DNA from: Clostridium_AT stratigraminis
GTDB lineage: Bacteria > Bacillota > Clostridia > Clostridiales > Clostridiaceae
Direction of reading: 5' to 3'
Assembly (NCBI RefSeq): GCF_045310675.1
Contig: NZ_JBJHZZ010000001.1
Span: 310,001 to 374,000 of the forward strand
Length of the DNA: 64,000 nt
A program made the translations under genes and the position numbers. Positions 17,724-26,054 of this stretch are shown in pieces (within the stretch, counting starts at the first letter, position 1; every line of letters begins with the position of its first letter). Under the pieces are notes generated by a model. That model saw nothing but the letters and a program-made list of their open reading frames with translations, was not told the DNA's origin and made no database searches.

Positions 17724-18014
17724 ATGAAGGTTTTACTATTAAAAGTAACTTTAAGAGCATCTTGGGTACATTCTTTAAAGGAAAAGAGAATGGTGGTAAA
17801 AAGTATTGTTCAAAGATTAAAAAATAAGTTTAATTTATCAGTTGCAGAAGTAGCTGAGCAGGATATTCATCAAATAATAGTCATTGGTATTGCAGCAGTA
17901 TGCGGAAGTTCAGCACAGGTAGATTCAACTATGGAAAATGTAATTAATTTTATAGAAGGTAATACGGATGCGGAAATTATTAATATTGAAAGGGATGATA
18001 TTGTTAGTATGTAA
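17724..18014 (+). CDS. DUF503 family protein
   Basis: 96 residues from the second ATG (17724). An ATG at 17718 is also in frame, but GGGTG lies too close to it. DUF503 hallmarks are seen: a beta-strand start KVLLLKVTLR, then the HSLKEKRMVVKSIVQRLKNKF helix and the FNLSVAEVAEQD strand. The family is a ferredoxin-like fold found next to rbfA in many Firmicutes, with unknown function. Here it stands alone. Confidence 0.88.
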   Translation: MKVLLLKVTLRASWVHSLKEKRMVVKSIVQRLKNKFNLSVAEVAEQDIHQIIVIGIAAVCGSSAQVDSTMENVINFIEGNTDAEIINIERDDIVSM

Positions 18015-18169
18015 TTATATATATAATTCTAAATAACTTACAGGATAAAGTAAGTCTTTGCTAAATATAGAAAGAAGTAAGATGACTTAATAAGTCTGAA
18101 ATTAGTTTGCTTAAAAGATAGATATAAACTAATGAATAAGATTGTATAACTTCATAAGGGAGAATAACT

Positions 18170-18574
18170 ATGAGCATAAAAATGTTACACCATGTCTGTA
18201 TTCAAACAGAAAAATATAAAGAATCACTTAAGTTTTATACTGAAATTTTAGGGTTTGAATTAGTCACGGAAACAGCTAATTTTCATAAAAGAGATTTTAA
18301 CTCCTGGCTAAGATTGGGAACATTTATGATTGAATTGCAAACTGGCAAAAATGGAGATAAATTAAATAATTGGAGTGACTTAAATGAAGGTATAGTGCAT
18401 ATGTGCTTTTTAGTGGATAATGTTTACCAAGAATTTGATAGAATAAAAAAATTAGGCTACTCCATCTTTAAGGTTAAAAATGGAGAAGAAATCTATAAAG
18501 TCGAAGATGGATATTTATTTAAAATCAAGGCACCAGAGGGTACTGAAATCGAAATAAGGGATACGCTTATTTGA
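18170..18574 (+). CDS. VOC-superfamily (glyoxalase/bleomycin-resistance-like) protein
   Basis: A 134-residue single VOC module. LHHVCIQTEKYKESLKFYTE provides the first metal-ligand-type His and the paired beta-alpha-beta start. VHMCFLVDNV carries a His at the second metal position. APEGTEIEI carries the terminal Glu. It may be a metal-dependent lyase/epimerase or a ligand-binding protein; the sequence does not say which. GGGAG precedes the ATG. Monocistronic, followed by a cluster of REP-like repeats. Confidence 0.88.
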   Translation: MSIKMLHHVCIQTEKYKESLKFYTEILGFELVTETANFHKRDFNSWLRLGTFMIELQTGKNGDKLNNWSDLNEGIVHMCFLVDNVYQEFDRIKKLGYSIFKVKNGEEIYKVEDGYLFKIKAPEGTEIEIRDTLI

Positions 18575-18602
18575 ATATTTGGTGATAAAAGTTGAACAAG
18601 CT

Positions 18603-18761
18603 GGGGATGGTTAATGACTATTAACACTTTAATTAAGGGAAGGTAAAATTAAAAGTGTATATAGTCATTAACCGTCCCTTATTTCATTGATTAAAATAAC
18701 AAGAGGCATTAACCGTCCCTCATTAGACATCTAAAGTGAACAAAGGCATTAACCGTCCCCT
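18603..18761. repeat. Cluster of four REP-like GGGACGGTTAATG motifs, two forming a long hairpin
   Basis: GGGGATGGTTAATGACTA (from 18603) pairs with the inverted copy TAGTCATTAACCGTCCC (ending about 18678). The arms extend inward through AACACTTT / AAAGTGT, giving a stem of about 28 bp with few defects. Two further inverted copies, GGCATTAACCGTCCC, lie at 18705-18719 and 18745-18759. This occupies most of the 300-bp gap between the VOC gene and the secreted-protein gene. Confidence 0.75.
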
Positions 18762-18874
18762 AAAGTTTATATTTTGTTTATAATTAGTTTATGGAAAATA
18801 TAGGGTGATAATTTACAATAAGATTATGGGAAGCTTTCCTACAAATAGAAAAAAGAATAAAGGAGAGGTTATTA

Positions 18875-20137
18875 TTGAAATTAAAGAAGAAAACAGTGAT
18901 GTTGCTTAGCTTTACTGTAGGTACATTGATGTTTGCAACAACGGCTTTGGCTGATGTAGCTTCTAAAAGCGGCTACGACCAGATAAAAGATGCTTTAAAG
19001 TTCACAGCAGAAAGTTATAGCAGCAAGCTTTCAAGTTATACAATGGATGTGTCCTTTGTTATGAAGGATAATGATAAAAATTTATCTTCACTAAATGAAG
19101 TAATAAAGGTTGATATTAAAAAAGGTGCACGTGAAGATGTTTCAACAAATATAAATTATAACAATCAAAAAGTAGAAGGCTACAACTATACAGATAAAAA
19201 TAGCTTTATATATTATAATAGTAATCAAAAGGTCTATTATGTAAATGACTTGGATGGAACAAATAGTCAAGTAGCCATGAGTAACCCCTTTAAGGAAAAT
19301 TCTGCAGGAGATTTTGAAAAAATTGCTGATGCCCTTACAGCAAATCTTAAGGACTATGTAGAGGTAACTTCAAGAACAGATGGAGGCAAGATACTATCAG
19401 GGTCACTTAGTGAAGCTCAAATACCAGCTTTGGTAAATGCTGTGACTTCCTTTGAATTTAAAAACACCTATGGTGGATACTATGCAGCAAAGGCTGGAGC
19501 TGATCCAGGGAAAGCAACCAAAATAACAAGTGATATATTTGTTAAGGATGTTGCAGGAAAGATTAATGTAGATAAGAATGGCTTAATTGAAAGTATTCTT
19601 GCCTCTGGCACCCTTTCTGGAAAGGATGATAAGGGAGCAGTTCATATTATAACCTTTGATTTACTTGGAAAACTTCAGAATGTGAACTCAACTGTAATAA
19701 GTAAACCTGATCTTACCGGGAAAAAGGTTGAGAAAGTTTCAAATAGTAAAATGCAAAATAAGCCTAATTATAAAAATTATATAGGTCAGTATAAAGGGGA
19801 CATAATAATAGACAAGGATGGAAAGCTTGTTAAAATTGGAGAGAGAATATTTGACATTGAATCTTCAGATGATAAGTCTTTTACAGGAAGATACCATGAA
19901 GAGTATAGAAAAGGCTATGAAGAATATGCAGCAAATAGGAAGGATTTCAAACTTACAGCTAACTTTGATAAAGATCCATACAATCCTAGCTTTAACTATA
20001 CAAATTCAGATGGTAAGAGCATAAAAGGGCAGATTGGAATTACACCATATGGAGCAAGATTATATATTAACTTCAATGAACCATCAAAAGGAAACATAAT
20101 ATTAGATGATTTAAGCTTATATAAGGTTTTTGACTAA
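18875..20137 (+). CDS. Secreted protein of unknown function, first gene of an ABC/two-component operon
   Basis: The TTG start at 18875 follows AAGGAGAGG. The 420-residue product has a Sec signal peptide with a likely signal peptidase I site after ALA (near residue 26). The mature protein is beta-rich and polar, with a Ser/Tyr-rich N-terminal half (SSKLSSYTMDVSF..) and no catalytic motif I recognise. It is followed by an ABC-2 transporter and a sensor kinase/response regulator in the same orientation. It might be the exported or sensed partner of that system; this is inferred from position only. Confidence 0.75.
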   Translation: MKLKKKTVMLLSFTVGTLMFATTALADVASKSGYDQIKDALKFTAESYSSKLSSYTMDVSFVMKDNDKNLSSLNEVIKVDIKKGAREDVSTNINYNNQKVEGYNYTDKNSFIYYNSNQKVYYVNDLDGTNSQVAMSNPFKENSAGDFEKIADALTANLKDYVEVTSRTDGGKILSGSLSEAQIPALVNAVTSFEFKNTYGGYYAAKAGADPGKATKITSDIFVKDVAGKINVDKNGLIESILASGTLSGKDDKGAVHIITFDLLGKLQNVNSTVISKPDLTGKKVEKVSNSKMQNKPNYKNYIGQYKGDIIIDKDGKLVKIGERIFDIESSDDKSFTGRYHEEYRKGYEEYAANRKDFKLTANFDKDPYNPSFNYTNSDGKSIKGQIGITPYGARLYINFNEPSKGNIILDDLSLYKVFD

Positions 20138-20169
20138 GAACAATATTTAAACAAACTCTGATTAATAAT

Positions 20170-20213
20170 GAGGATTGATAATGCAGCTATATTTACAAGC
20201 ATTATCAATTCTC
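20170..20213 (+). other. 15-bp hairpin in the gap before the ABC ATPase gene
   Basis: GAGGATTGATAATGC (20170-20184) pairs with GCATTATCAATTCTC (20199-20213), one G.U. No T-run follows, so it may moderate or stabilise the mRNA between the secreted-protein gene and the transporter genes. Confidence 0.5.
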
Positions 20214-20242
20214 AACTGTATAATTGTTTGCAGGAGGCACTT

Positions 20243-20968
20243 ATGGAAAAAGTAATAGAAATAAATAATATTACTAAGATTTTTAAAAATGGCAGGGGAA
20301 TAAATGATATTAATCTAGAAATACATAGAGGTGATATTTTTGGATTTTTAGGTCCAAATGGTGCAGGTAAAACCACTGCTATGAAAATAATGACAGGTCT
20401 TTCAAGACCTGATAGTGGAGATGTAAAAATATTTGGCTATAGTATTCGCGAAGAATATGAAAAGGCTATGGAAAAAGTGGGATGCATAATTGAGACGGCA
20501 GAATCCTATCCCTATCTCACAGCTAAAGAGAATTTGGAACAGTTCGGAAGATATTATAAAAATGTAGATGATAATAGAATAGAGGAAGTTTTAGAACTTG
20601 TGGATCTTATAAAATATAAAGATGAACAGGCAAGAAAATTTTCTTTAGGCATGAAGCAGAGATTAGGAATTGCCGCTGCCATTTTATCTAAGCCTGAAGT
20701 GATAATATTGGACGAGCCCTTAAATGGACTTGATGTGCAAGGAATGGTACAGATGAGGAATATTATAAAAGATCTTGCAGAAAAAGAGAAGACAACCTTC
20801 TTTATTTCCAGCCATCTTATTCATGATGTTGAGTTAACCTGTACTAGAATCGGAATTTTATATGATGGAAAGATACTAAATGTAAATAGCACTGAAGATA
20901 TATTAAACAGTTATGCATCACTGGAAAATTATTTTATCAGCGAGGTAGAGAGAAATGGGAGAATTTAA
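20243..20968 (+). CDS. ABC transporter ATP-binding protein (ABC-2 / BcrA-like)
   Basis: 241 residues from ATG 20243, which has CAGGAGG; an in-frame ATG at 20168 lies inside the hairpin and has no ribosome-binding site. Walker A GPNGAGKTT, signature SLGMKQRLGIA, Walker B VIILDEPLNGLD and H-loop SSHLIHD are all intact. The family energises ABC-2 permeases, often for peptide-antibiotic self-protection or antimicrobial sensing. It overlaps the permease gene by 14 bp. Confidence 0.93.
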   Translation: MEKVIEINNITKIFKNGRGINDINLEIHRGDIFGFLGPNGAGKTTAMKIMTGLSRPDSGDVKIFGYSIREEYEKAMEKVGCIIETAESYPYLTAKENLEQFGRYYKNVDDNRIEEVLELVDLIKYKDEQARKFSLGMKQRLGIAAAILSKPEVIILDEPLNGLDVQGMVQMRNIIKDLAEKEKTTFFISSHLIHDVELTCTRIGILYDGKILNVNSTEDILNSYASLENYFISEVERNGRI

Positions 20969-21707
20969 GGCCACTTTAATAAATGAATTAGAAAGATTAT
21001 GTAAAAAGAAAAAAGGGATTGTGGCTGTAATATTATCACTTATTTGTATTATAGCAGGACAGGTTATGCTTGTAGGCTTAAGGACTGGATTTGGTCTAAG
21101 AGGGGCAGGCAGTGGTGAATTTCCCATTCTAATACTTTCTGTTGTAGTTAATTCCATACTTCCTCTTTTTACTGCCTTAGTTGCAATAGACAGTTTTTCT
21201 GGAGAGTTTTCACAGAATACCATGAAAATTTCACTAACAAGACCTGTAACAAGACTAAAGTTTTTTACTGCAAAGCTTTCTGCAATAATGATATTTGTAG
21301 CTATTAATCTTTTAGTAGTAATGGTTTTTTCTATTTTAGTTGGGTTTATGTTTAATACTAATTCCTTTACGCTTAATAGTATATCTAAAATATTAATTTC
21401 CTACATAGTAACAATAATGCCAATGCTGGTGCTTGCCCTTGTAATAATAACTCTTGCAAATATATTTAGAAGCGGAACTAGTGTCTTTTTTATGTCTATT
21501 CTTATATTTATCGCTTTTAAGGCCCTTGGAATTATTTTTTCAAGGTATTCAGGGTTGCTTTTTACTTCCATGCTGGATTGGTATAATCTCTGGCTTATGA
21601 ACTCTTTACCTCTTTCAAAAATCTTTAGAGATTTTTTACTTATGTGTAGTTATGTTATAATATTATTTACTGGGAGCTACTACTTATTTGATAAAAAGGA
21701 TTTTTAA
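20955..21707 (+). CDS. ABC-2 type transporter permease
   Basis: A 250-residue polytopic protein with about six hydrophobic helices and a basic N-terminus (ERLCKKKKG). Helix 1 begins at ~22, and the VNSILPLFTALVAIDSFSGE segment is typical of ABC-2 (BcrB/NatB-like) permeases. The start overlaps the ATPase gene, so the two are translationally coupled and form one transporter. The substrate is unknown. Confidence 0.9.
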   Translation: MGEFKATLINELERLCKKKKGIVAVILSLICIIAGQVMLVGLRTGFGLRGAGSGEFPILILSVVVNSILPLFTALVAIDSFSGEFSQNTMKISLTRPVTRLKFFTAKLSAIMIFVAINLLVVMVFSILVGFMFNTNSFTLNSISKILISYIVTIMPMLVLALVIITLANIFRSGTSVFFMSILIFIAFKALGIIFSRYSGLLFTSMLDWYNLWLMNSLPLSKIFRDFLLMCSYVIILFTGSYYLFDKKDF

Positions 21708-21716
21708 GGAGAGCAA

Positions 21717-23153
21717 ATGAACATTAAAAGACGCACCCTTCTCTCAAATACAATAACAGTTACTATTCCAATTGTGGTTACTTTTATTGCGGCTTTATTT
21801 TTAAGCGTAATTGTTCCAGGAATTTTTCATAAGAATTTAGGTTTTGAGAACTTCAAACAATTATTGGCTGTAAAAGCTGAACTGCTTGACAATAAAAGCA
21901 GTATTTTAATACAAAATCCAGAAACTATAAAGGATGCTGATTTTCAAAATTACATGAAAGCAAAACTTTTAAGCTTCAATGGGGAAATGGCAGTTATAAT
22001 TAATGATAATCTTATTTATTCATCTAAAACCTTTAATAAGATTGATGTAGAAAGATTTATTGAGGATAAAAGTAACCCTTCTATAAACAATAGTATAAAG
22101 GTTGGAAACATATTATATGCTATAGAAGCACTGCCAATAAAGCTTAATGATGGAACTACAGCAGATATAATATTATTAGCACCAATAGGGGAACAGCAGT
22201 CATTACAGGAGATTATTTTAATACTCGTAATTATATTTATAATTTCATTCATAGCGGTAAATACTTTTGCATCCTACTTGTTTTCCAAAAGAATACTTAA
22301 GCCGGTGGAACTTTTAAAAAGAGCTGCAGGAGAAATAAGCAGCGGAAATCTTGATTATGAGGTAGTTGAAGCTGGTGACCAGGAAATAATGGAATTATGC
22401 AGAGATTTTGAAAAAATGAGGATACAATTGAAGGATTCTGTACAGGAAAAAGCGAAGTATGATGAAAACAGAAATATGCTTGTTTCTAGTATTTCTCACG
22501 ATTTAAAAACACCAATAACCTCAATAAAAGGTTATGTGGAAGGAATTTTAGATGGAGTAGCAAACACACAAGATAAGCTTGATAGCTATCTTAGAACAGT
22601 TTATTCCAAAGCAGAACTTGTTGATTCCTTAATTGATGATTTGCTTTTATATTCAAAACTAGACTTGAAAAAGCTGCCTTTTGATTTTGAAAAGACAGAT
22701 GCTGAGGAGTATTTTAAATACTGCATATTTGACAGTGCAATAGAGCTGGAAAAAGTTAATATAAAAATAAAGCTTAAAAATGAGTTATTAGGGGTAAGAT
22801 ACATTACTATTGATAGGGAAAGAATGAGGAGAGTTATTATGAACATTATAGATAACTCTCGTAAATATATGGATAAGGAAGAAGGACAAATTATAATAGT
22901 TCTTAGGGAAACTAATTTAAGTATTGTTATTGAAATCAGAGATAATGGAGCTGGAATTAAAAAGGAAGATTCAAATAAAATTTTTGATAGATTTTATAGG
23001 GGAGATACTGCTAGAACGGAGACGAAAGGAACCGGACTCGGACTTGCTATAGCAAGACAAATAGTTGAAGGTCATAAAGGAAGGATATGGGCTATAAGCC
23101 ACGGAAAAGCTGGTACAAGTATATTGATATCACTTGCTAAACAAGAGAGGTAG
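21717..23153 (+). CDS. Sensor histidine kinase (HAMP, HisKA, HATPase)
   Basis: 478 residues: TM1 (~13-35), an extracellular sensor loop (~36-165), TM2 (~166-190), HAMP (~190-245), HisKA with phospho-acceptor His261 in SSISHDLKTPITS, and an HATPase domain with N-box NIIDNSRKYMD, G1 DNGAGIKKED and G2 GTGLGLAIARQ. AAGGAG precedes the ATG. It lies between the ABC-2 permease and its cognate regulator. This arrangement suggests control of, or sensing through, the transporter, as in antibiotic-resistance modules. Confidence 0.94.
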   Translation: MNIKRRTLLSNTITVTIPIVVTFIAALFLSVIVPGIFHKNLGFENFKQLLAVKAELLDNKSSILIQNPETIKDADFQNYMKAKLLSFNGEMAVIINDNLIYSSKTFNKIDVERFIEDKSNPSINNSIKVGNILYAIEALPIKLNDGTTADIILLAPIGEQQSLQEIILILVIIFIISFIAVNTFASYLFSKRILKPVELLKRAAGEISSGNLDYEVVEAGDQEIMELCRDFEKMRIQLKDSVQEKAKYDENRNMLVSSISHDLKTPITSIKGYVEGILDGVANTQDKLDSYLRTVYSKAELVDSLIDDLLLYSKLDLKKLPFDFEKTDAEEYFKYCIFDSAIELEKVNIKIKLKNELLGVRYITIDRERMRRVIMNIIDNSRKYMDKEEGQIIIVLRETNLSIVIEIRDNGAGIKKEDSNKIFDRFYRGDTARTETKGTGLGLAIARQIVEGHKGRIWAISHGKAGTSILISLAKQER

Positions 23154-23159
23154 AAATTT

Positions 23160-23855
23160 ATGAAAAAAGTTTTAATTATAGAGGACGATATAAGCATCGC
23201 TAAACTTCAAAAGGACTATCTAGAGCTTTCAAGCTTTGAGGTTGACATATGTATTGATGGTATAAAAGGGTTGAAAGCCATGAAGGAAAAGGAATATGAT
23301 TTGGTGATACTAGACCTTATGCTCCCAAAAATGGATGGCTATGATATTTTGAAAAAAATACAGGAAGATAAGAGCATGCCTGTTTTAATTGTATCAGCTA
23401 AAAAAGAAGAGATAGACAAGATAAAGGGGTTAAGTCTTGGAGCTGATGATTATATTACTAAGCCCTTTAGCCCAGGAGAGCTTGTTGCCAGAGTGAAGAC
23501 ACATATACAAAATTATGAAAGAATAAAAAGCAGGATTGGCAGTAAGGAAAATAATAGCAGCATTTTTATAAGAGGACTAGAAATTCAAAAGGATTCAAGA
23601 AGAGTTTTTATTCATGGGAAAGAAGTGAATTTGCCGCAGAAGGAATTCGACCTTTTGATTTATTTGGCTCAAAATCCAAACAGAGTTTTTGGACGAGAAG
23701 AGCTATTTGAAAGAATTTGGGGACTTGATTCTCTTGGAGACAGTGCCACAGTAACAGTACATATAGGAAGAATTAGGGAAAAGATTGAATCTGATTCTTC
23801 AAATCCGCAGTATATAGAGACTGTATGGGGAGCAGGTTACAGGTTAAAAGTATAA
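23160..23855 (+). CDS. OmpR/PhoB-family response regulator
   Basis: 231 residues: a receiver domain with acidic pocket EDD (8-10), phospho-acceptor Asp52 in LVILDLMLPKMDG, and Lys of the VSAKKEE strand. A winged-helix trans_reg_C domain (~135-231) follows, ending VWGAGYRLKV. It starts 7 bp after the kinase stop. It is the output partner of the kinase and presumably controls its own operon. The structured SD element begins 6 bp after its stop. Confidence 0.95.
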   Translation: MKKVLIIEDDISIAKLQKDYLELSSFEVDICIDGIKGLKAMKEKEYDLVILDLMLPKMDGYDILKKIQEDKSMPVLIVSAKKEEIDKIKGLSLGADDYITKPFSPGELVARVKTHIQNYERIKSRIGSKENNSSIFIRGLEIQKDSRRVFIHGKEVNLPQKEFDLLIYLAQNPNRVFGREELFERIWGLDSLGDSATVTVHIGRIREKIESDSSNPQYIETVWGAGYRLKV

Positions 23856-23860
23856 TATTA

Positions 23861-23986
23861 GGAGGTTAAAGCTCTAAATGAGCTTATACGGGTAGTCTAC
23901 CGATGAGTAATCGGTAAGCTAGACTAGCCAGTGTATCGAGGGGGAGCGAGTGATCTAAATTACTCAGTGTGACCACTAAAAGGAGG
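23861..23986 (+). repeat. SD-flanked structured element, copy A
   Basis: The element starts with GGAGG (23861-23865) and ends with GGAGG (23982-23986), the latter serving as the ribosome-binding site of the next gene. Internally: hairpin AAGCTC-TAAAT-GAGCTT with an AUG across its loop (23878, a 5-codon frame to TAG), stem TAGTCTA/TAGACTA enclosing CCGAT/ATCGG, then the conserved GGGAGCGAG core. About 28 of the first 32 bases match copy B at 42816, and one hairpin pair changes compensatorily (T-A to C-G). Removing 121 bp from one GGAGG to the other would leave a normal operon junction between the regulator and the next small gene. Confidence 0.7.
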
Positions 23987-23996
23987 AAAGAATAAA

Positions 23997-24167
23997 ATGA
24001 GAGCTTTTATGAGTCAATGCTCACAATTTAAAAATTTATATATACCCTTTAAAAAAGGAGAGGTTGAAAAAGAAACTGTTACCTGGATGGATCTTCATAG
24101 GAAGGAATGCAGCTTTTGCAGAGAGTGGAGCAAAAGCGTGGATGAGAATAGAGAAGATAAGAGATGA
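23997..24167 (+). CDS. 56-residue protein with zinc-finger (ZAS/zf-HC2-like) motif
   Basis: The ATG at 23997 is preceded by AAAAGGAGG, the 3' boundary of structured element A. The product is small, charged and has no TM segment. The motif LHRKECSFCREW gives H-x3-C-x2-C, the signature of the anti-sigma-factor zinc finger, with one extra Cys at residue 8. It lies after the response regulator of an ABC/two-component operon. A metal- or redox-responsive regulator is possible, but the family is not established by sequence alone. Confidence 0.6.
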   Translation: MRAFMSQCSQFKNLYIPFKKGEVEKETVTWMDLHRKECSFCREWSKSVDENREDKR

Positions 24168-24295
24168 TATACAATTATTATTCATGGATTAAAGATTAGA
24201 ACTGTATTTATATTCATAAGGCTACCTGCTTTAAAAGGTAAAAGCTGCTATAATAATTGAATATATCTATTTATTAATATAATAGATATAATTAA

Positions 24296-24333
24296 AAAAT
24301 GGGGTCTGATTTTAAAAAGTCAGATCCCATTTT
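24296..24333. terminator. Bidirectional terminator between convergent operons
   Basis: 14-bp stem AAAATGGGGTCTGA / TCAGATCCCATTTT with one G.U and a 10-nt loop (24310-24319). T-rich on both sides. Confidence 0.75.
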
Positions 24334-24347
24334 ATGCCTCACAGAAG

Positions 24348-24368
24348 ACTGAAAGGTTCAGTTTTTTT
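24348..24368 (+). terminator. Short intrinsic terminator
   Basis: ACTGAA / TTCAGT 6-bp stem with a 3-nt loop, followed by seven T. Confidence 0.6.
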
Positions 24369-24386
24369 AAGTATTAGCTTTGCTTT

Positions 24387-26048
24387 CTAAACGGTTTTCC
24401 TAATAAGCTCAAAATATGTGCCGCCTCCGTAAATGATTAGTGTGTTATTATCTTTAATAAAGAAGGTAGAAACATAGCCATTTGGGTCAGAAACTGAAAC
24501 TTCTGCAATAGAATCAGTTTTTAATCCCAACTTATCTAAGGGAATACGATAATTGGTTATAAAATCAGCATTAGAAATAACTGATTTTTTATATACAGGA
24601 TTAGCAGCCAACTTGGTAATATCTGAGGGCTGATCTCCAAAAAAGCTTGCTTTGTCTTGTGAAAAGCTTAAAGTTTTACCTATTAAGCTTTTTGCGTTCT
24701 CACTACTGTAGGCTCCTACTGGGCCAAAAGCTAACACCTGATTAATTACCCACTCACCATAAAATGCTTCTTTAGTTTCATTTGCTGAAGCATTTGTATT
24801 TGTGTTAGTATTTGTATTTGTATTTTGTGATGGCTTGGGGGTATTTGAATCGCCTTGGGTATTATTTTCTTGCTGAATTGAAGTTGTTGAGTTTGGAGAA
24901 ATAGTGCTAACAGCATTGCTCTTACTTTCTGTATTCGTAGTATTATTTGTAGATACCTTGCAGCCTGTTAAACCTATTAAACCAACAGAAATTATCAATA
25001 TAATGGATAATAGTGTATTTGTCCATTTACTTTTTTTGAATTTACTAATCATAATAATTCTCCTTTTATAGCTTGATTTATTCTTTGAAATTCCCATAGT
25101 AACAGGGATGAAATTTGATTCGGAAAGAAGTTTTATAAGTTTTATTATGGTTCTGCCATAACCTTGGTATTCCACTTCATTTATGTATCTTAATGCTTCA
25201 GCATCACAGGATATTTCACAATCCTCACGAATTTTATTAAAAGCATACCATATGAGCGGATTAAAGAAATAAATAATCTGCAAAAGGGCAATAATCCAGT
25301 TTGTTACTATATCTTTTCTCTTGTAGTGAGTTAATTCATGAAGGAAAATATATTTTATTTCAGCATCACTTAATTGGTCCAAATATGGTTTTGATACTAA
25401 TATCTTAGTATTAAAAAAGCCATATAAAGAAGGGGTTCTTACTTTTTTAGAGGAAAGTAATGGAATAGTATGCTTTATCTTCATAATATCTTTACAACAA
25501 TCAAGAATACCATTTATTCTTTCATCTTTTAATGGAGTATATTTTTTATGAACATTAACAGCAAAAGCTATATTTATATAAAGGGTGTAAAGACTAAATA
25601 GAAGCACTCCTATTGCACAGACCAAAGTCATTAAAGTAATTGCAGAATTAAATTTTAGAATATCATTTGCCTTTAAAGTTGTATTAGTTATAGGGCTTGA
25701 TGCGTCAGAATTAGTTATATTATTTTTATTTACACTTGCATCTGCAGTTTTAGGCGTATTAATAGAGCTCCCATTTAATGAACTTTCTTGAAAGGGAATG
25801 CTAATTTGGCTAATAGGTAAATTTACTTTTTCCCCTGCTGCATTGAATAAATTATATATACTCACAGAACTTTCGGGATAAAAAGGGATGAGAAGCCTTA
25901 TAAGAAGTAAAACCCAAATGTAGTAATGCCATTTTGGACTTAAGGCTTTATTAAATATTTTTTTTATAAGTAATATGATTAGAATTAATACACTTGCAGT
26001 AGCTCCAAGATAAATAATTTCTTTAAATAACCCAATTAAATTATTCAT
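24387..26048 (-). CDS. BlaR1/MecR1-type M56 sensor metallopeptidase with non-penicillin-binding C-terminal domain
   Basis: 553 residues. Helices near 12-30 and 40-55, a long Ser/Asn-rich loop, a TM at ~138-163, then the gluzincin motif HELTH at 237-241 with the downstream Glu in EDCEISCDAEA. A further TM helix (~344-361) ends in GLTGCK, resembling a lipobox. A Thr/Asn/Gln-rich linker with an (NT)n run leads to a ~127-residue external domain (427-553) rich in beta strands. BlaR1 would have a penicillin-binding domain here; this one has no SxxK/SxN motifs. It is co-transcribed 6 bp after the BlaI-type repressor, so the inducer is probably not a beta-lactam. Confidence 0.9.
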   Translation of the reverse strand: MNNLIGLFKEIIYLGATASVLILIILLIKKIFNKALSPKWHYYIWVLLLIRLLIPFYPESSVSIYNLFNAAGEKVNLPISQISIPFQESSLNGSSINTPKTADASVNKNNITNSDASSPITNTTLKANDILKFNSAITLMTLVCAIGVLLFSLYTLYINIAFAVNVHKKYTPLKDERINGILDCCKDIMKIKHTIPLLSSKKVRTPSLYGFFNTKILVSKPYLDQLSDAEIKYIFLHELTHYKRKDIVTNWIIALLQIIYFFNPLIWYAFNKIREDCEISCDAEALRYINEVEYQGYGRTIIKLIKLLSESNFIPVTMGISKNKSSYKRRIIMISKFKKSKWTNTLLSIILIISVGLIGLTGCKVSTNNTTNTESKSNAVSTISPNSTTSIQQENNTQGDSNTPKPSQNTNTNTNTNTNASANETKEAFYGEWVINQVLAFGPVGAYSSENAKSLIGKTLSFSQDKASFFGDQPSDITKLAANPVYKKSVISNADFITNYRIPLDKLGLKTDSIAEVSVSDPNGYVSTFFIKDNNTLIIYGGGTYFELIRKTV

Positions 26049-26054
26049 ATTAAT

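Noticed and set aside
20168..20242. N-terminal extension of the ABC ATPase
   Set aside because: It covers a 15-bp hairpin and has no ribosome-binding site; CAGGAGG precedes ATG 20243.
23861..23986. Group I/II intron or known riboswitch for element A
   Set aside because: Far too short for a group I/II intron, no domain V or P7 signature, and no match to riboswitch consensus I know.
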